Shown here: one piece after another, positions 6,407-8,593 of the stretch
Numbering within the stretch: position 1 is the first letter of the stretch
Layout of the letters: every line of letters begins with the position of its first letter
Assembly: GCA_028718845.1 (NCBI GenBank)
Contig: JAQULA010000063.1
Location: 1-8,593, forward strand
Origin: Candidatus Omnitrophota bacterium
GTDB taxonomy: Bacteria > Omnitrophota > Gorgyraeia > B26-G9
Reading direction: 5' to 3'
DNA length: 8,593 nt
The notes under the pieces: model-generated
Databases searched by the model: none
Told to the model about the DNA's origin: nothing
The model's input: only the letters and a program-made list of their open reading frames with translations
Position numbers and translations under genes: made by a program

Positions 6407-6448
6407 AGCCGCTAAGGGAGTGCGCACTCCGCCCAGGCGCCGGCGGCT
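6407..6448. repeat. 14-bp perfect palindrome inside a longer inverted repeat
   Basis: GGAGTGCGCACTCC (6417-6430) is a perfect palindrome just past the carbonic anhydrase stop. It is enclosed by a 6-bp pairing AGCCGC/GCGGCT (6448-6443 with 6412-6407). No U tract follows. It could be a protein-binding dyad, or the 3' structure of the upstream mRNA. Confidence 0.4.
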
Positions 6449-6449
6449 C

Positions 6450-6989
6450 TTAACCAATGCAGTATAACCGGTTATCTTCCACGCGATAATACAGCGGCGC
6501 GATCTTGATTTTGGGGTATCGTTTGCGCAATCGGGTCGTTTCACTCATTATAAAATCGAGTTCATTGCCGATCTCATGCATCAGCGCCAAATTCATAAAA
6601 TGTTCTTCCGCCGCTTGTTTGGTCCACCCCGCCCGTTTCACCAAACCGTTAATAAACTCTTCTTTTCTGGCGATCAAGTTAACCATACCGCAATGATTAT
6701 GCCCGATCAAAGCGATATGCCTGACGCCTCCGACGGCAATAGCATACGAAACCTTAAATTCGCTATATCTTAGATTCGCTCCGCCGGAACGAATGATGAA
6801 CGCGAAATTATCCGGCATACGCAGATGTTTGCGGTTATCCATGCACATCCCGATAAGAAGCCGGGCCTGAGCATATGTATCGAACGGGCGATTTAAATTA
6901 TGGTACTCCAGCAATCGTCCGATAGGATTATTCCGGTATCTCTTAGGAATGTCTCTTTTATTATCGACCAGCAAAATTTTATGTTTCAT
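6450..6989 (-). CDS. Beta-class carbonic anhydrase-like protein
   Basis: This 179-residue cytoplasmic protein is of the beta-carbonic anhydrase fold, whose members interconvert CO2 and bicarbonate with zinc. The zinc motif CxDxR appears as CMDNR (Cys49, Asp51, Arg53) and HxxC as HNHC (His97, Cys100), so the three ligands (Cys49, His97, Cys100) and the Asp/Arg dyad are intact. RSGGANLR (67-74) and AVGGVRHIALIGHNHCGM are typical core strands. It is shorter than the common 200-220-residue enzymes, and its first 40 residues are not recognisable, so a divergent subgroup is likely. The start lies 7 nt after the carrier stop; the ribosome site is weak, suggesting translational coupling. Pairing with a carrier suggests a bicarbonate role. 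Catalysis is inferred from the motif. Confidence 0.8.
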   Translation of the reverse strand: MKHKILLVDNKRDIPKRYRNNPIGRLLEYHNLNRPFDTYAQARLLIGMCMDNRKHLRMPDNFAFIIRSGGANLRYSEFKVSYAIAVGGVRHIALIGHNHCGMVNLIARKEEFINGLVKRAGWTKQAAEEHFMNLALMHEIGNELDFIMSETTRLRKRYPKIKIAPLYYRVEDNRLYCIG

Positions 6990-6996
6990 GGACTTT

Positions 6997-7932
6997 TCAC
7001 TTCACCCCGGTCGGCGTTCTATCACTTTTTGACCAAATTCCGGCCAGGACTGCGGCACTGACAATGCACCAGGTCGCAAACAAGGCATTAGGAATCGCCG
7101 CTTCAGCGGAAATATGTTTAATCGCCAAAACCGCCCCCATCCCCGCGTTTTGCATCCCGACATTAATCGCCAGGGTGCGGCGCTGCGCAAGATTAAAACC
7201 GAACCGTTTGCCCGCCCAATACCCCAGGATAAGACCGAAAATGTTTAAACTGATCACGGCCGCAAATACCGTACCGGTAACCTTTCCCAGCGCATTCTTA
7301 TTCAATGCCACCACCAGCCCGCAGATGAATGCAATAAACAAGGTCGAAAGTGCCGGAAACACCGGTTTGATCCCGGCGGTAAACGCGTGAAACCGGTGCT
7401 GAATCCACAAACCCAGCAAAAGCGGCAGGATAACCATCAGCATAATACTTTGCACCATCGGCCACAATTGAATCGGGATATACTGGCGCCCCAAAAAGTA
7501 GGTTAAGACCGGAGTCACTATCGGTGAAACAAGCGTTGTCGCCGTAGTCAAGGCCACGGAAAATGCCACATCCGCCTCGGCCAGATAGGACATTACCCCC
7601 GCGGCCATAGCATCCGGCACGGCCGCGGCCAGGATCAACCCCACGGCCAACGCCGGAGGCAATTTCAATGCCTTAATAATGACAAAAGCCAACAGCGGCA
7701 TGATCACAAATTGGGCCGCAGTACCGAGCACAATCAGTTTCGGCCGTTCCAAAATCGGAACAAAATCCTTAAATGAAAGCAGACAACCGATGCCCAGCAT
7801 CGTAAACGCAAACAGCCAGTCCGTATACGGTTTCAGCGGCACGAGCGCCTGGGGAAAAACAAAGCCTATTCCGGCGGCCAGGACTACCCACAATACCAAT
7901 AACTGCGAAAATTTCTCAAGCAGTTTATTCAT
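6997..7932 (-). CDS. BASS-family (bile acid:sodium symporter-like) carrier
   Basis: This 311-residue protein with about 9-10 membrane helices has normal BASS length. The family carries organic anions such as bile acids, pyruvate or pantoate, usually with Na+. Recognisable parts are the discontinuous helix region VPDAMAAGVMSYLAEADVAFSV (split over 105-126), TTLVSPIVTP (132-141) and TLAINVGMQNAGMG (253-266). Two positions are odd: family members usually have SN where this has Ala111-Gly112, and the Na+-binding Glu of ExGMQ is Asn257, while Gln261 is kept. Na+ coupling may therefore be altered. The start ATG 7932 has GGAAG 10-14 nt upstream. It sits 36 nt after the methyltransferase gene and 7 nt before the carbonic anhydrase gene, in a probable operon. 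Substrate unknown; bicarbonate or a small carboxylate is a guess from the neighbour. Confidence 0.88.
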   Translation of the reverse strand: MNKLLEKFSQLLVLWVVLAAGIGFVFPQALVPLKPYTDWLFAFTMLGIGCLLSFKDFVPILERPKLIVLGTAAQFVIMPLLAFVIIKALKLPPALAVGLILAAAVPDAMAAGVMSYLAEADVAFSVALTTATTLVSPIVTPVLTYFLGRQYIPIQLWPMVQSIMLMVILPLLLGLWIQHRFHAFTAGIKPVFPALSTLFIAFICGLVVALNKNALGKVTGTVFAAVISLNIFGLILGYWAGKRFGFNLAQRRTLAINVGMQNAGMGAVLAIKHISAEAAIPNALFATWCIVSAAVLAGIWSKSDRTPTGVK

Positions 7933-7968
7933 GGCGCATTCTTCCTTTATTACCGTAACATCGAGATA

Positions 7969-8592
7969 TTATCTGCCGGGGACATCCAGGATGTGCGTCT
8001 TTTTTTTCAGGAAAAGCAGGGTAAAATATATCGCCAGGCTCACGAAAAAGAAAATAAGCCATGAGGAGCGTATGAAATATTGTTTCTCAAAACAAAAATC
8101 TCCGGCCAGCTCAAGAAAAAAATATATGGTAACAATCGCAAAATAGGTGGAGAACTCGCGGCGTAAAATCGTTTTAAAGGAGAACGGGAGATCCGGGTTA
8201 CGCCAGTTTTTAAAATCGGGGATGACCATCGGGGTTTTTTGTGCCCAAGCCGTAAAAGTTTCGCCAAACTTTTTTCTCAAAAATTCCTCTTCCGAGAAAA
8301 TAATCCGTTCGTGATACAGCCAAAATCCCATCCACACAAAAAGAGCCAGCCACCAAACCTGGATAAACAGGGTAATCCCCAGTACAACTAAAAAGTTTCC
8401 CAGGTAGAGCGGATTCCGGGTGATCGAATACATGCCGGTCGTATTTAAAACCGCGGCAACCTGCGATTGCGTGTTGCGGCCGGATGTGCCGCGCGGCACA
8501 TATCCTACCGTAAAACAACGCACCGCGAGACCTGAAAAAGAAATTATTATTGCGACGCTTTCCCACAAGTCGCCGATATCATCGCCGAATTT
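7969..8592 (-). CDS. Isoprenylcysteine/phospholipid methyltransferase-type membrane protein, 5' truncated
   Basis: The frame is open to the right edge, with 207 visible residues; numbering starts at the edge. A TTG at 8568 is an unlikely start because coding continues upstream of it (KFGDDIGDLWES). The protein has two membrane segments before and beside RNPLYLGNF (59-67), then YHERIIFSEEEFLRKKFG (93-110), the two conserved parts of the ICMT/PEMT family that bind S-adenosylmethionine and the lipid substrate. VPRGTSGRN (33-41) and VLNTTGMYSIT also fit this family, in which Arg of RxPLYLG is standard while its usual His is Asn here. A C-terminal pair of helices follows (about 145-195). True isoprenylcysteine substrates are doubtful in bacteria, so lipid or small-molecule methylation is more likely. 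It is first in the visible operon with the BASS carrier. Confidence 0.85.
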   Translation of the reverse strand, partial: KFGDDIGDLWESVAIIISFSGLAVRCFTVGYVPRGTSGRNTQSQVAAVLNTTGMYSITRNPLYLGNFLVVLGITLFIQVWWLALFVWMGFWLYHERIIFSEEEFLRKKFGETFTAWAQKTPMVIPDFKNWRNPDLPFSFKTILRREFSTYFAIVTIYFFLELAGDFCFEKQYFIRSSWLIFFFVSLAIYFTLLFLKKKTHILDVPGR

Positions 8593-8593
8593 C

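Noticed and set aside
6209..6415. Plus-strand 68-codon frame and a minus-strand 47-codon frame (ATG near 6361) in the same gap
   Set aside because: Neither has a clear ribosome site or a family I can name, and both overlap the strong hairpins. Kept only as an alternative in the structured-segment finding.
6287..6544. Minus-strand 85-codon frame overlapping the end of the carbonic anhydrase gene
   Set aside because: Its first third is an out-of-frame reading of the anhydrase gene and the rest runs through hairpins; no homology is recognised.
8210..8566. Second minus-strand frame inside the methyltransferase gene
   Set aside because: The other frame carries the RNPLYLGN and YHERIIFSEEEFL family motifs, so this one is a shadow.

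Overview
The window comes from a bacterial chromosome of roughly even base composition. It is probably an uncultured anaerobe; the family mix and codon use recall deep-branching phyla such as Omnitrophota, but that placement is a guess from general resemblance. Every supported gene reads on the minus strand, so the account runs from high to low coordinates. Both end genes are cut by the window edge. I saw no tRNA, rRNA, CRISPR array or insertion sequence.

Right block (8592 to 6450): a 5'-truncated isoprenylcysteine/phospholipid methyltransferase-type membrane protein, then a BASS-family (bile acid:sodium symporter-like) carrier, then a beta-class carbonic anhydrase-like protein. The gaps are 36 and 7 nt, so this is probably one operon. 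The carrier-anhydrase pair suggests handling of bicarbonate or another carboxylate, and the carrier has unusual residues at positions expected to bind Na+.

Middle block (6449 to 4201): a 371-nt gene-free stretch rich in RNA-like hairpins ends in two U-tailed terminator-like hairpins just ahead of amt. Then come an ammonium transporter (amt) and its PII regulator (glnK), with a 13-bp hairpin between them and a strong intrinsic terminator after glnK. This is a standard ammonium uptake and sensing unit with an elaborate leader.

Left block (4200 to 1): a good sigma70-type promoter drives a leader of about 150 nt with three nested helices and a U tract, followed by a full-length P-type cation ATPase of the PEEFP subfamily. 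Downstream, a second promoter (TTGACA, 17 nt, TATGTT, extended -10) overlaps an inverted repeat and opens a leader of about 230 nt with several hairpins. That leader precedes a NuoL/MrpA/Ech-type proton-pumping membrane subunit, truncated by the window edge.

Overall theme: inorganic ion and nitrogen/carbon transport plus an ion-pumping respiratory or hydrogenase complex. The most interesting material lies outside the genes. Three long leaders (before the ATPase, the NuoL-like subunit and amt) look like structured cis-regulatory RNAs, and I could not assign any of them to a known riboswitch class by eye. In several hairpins G.U wobbles keep the pairing intact only in minus-strand RNA, which supports folding of the minus-strand transcript.
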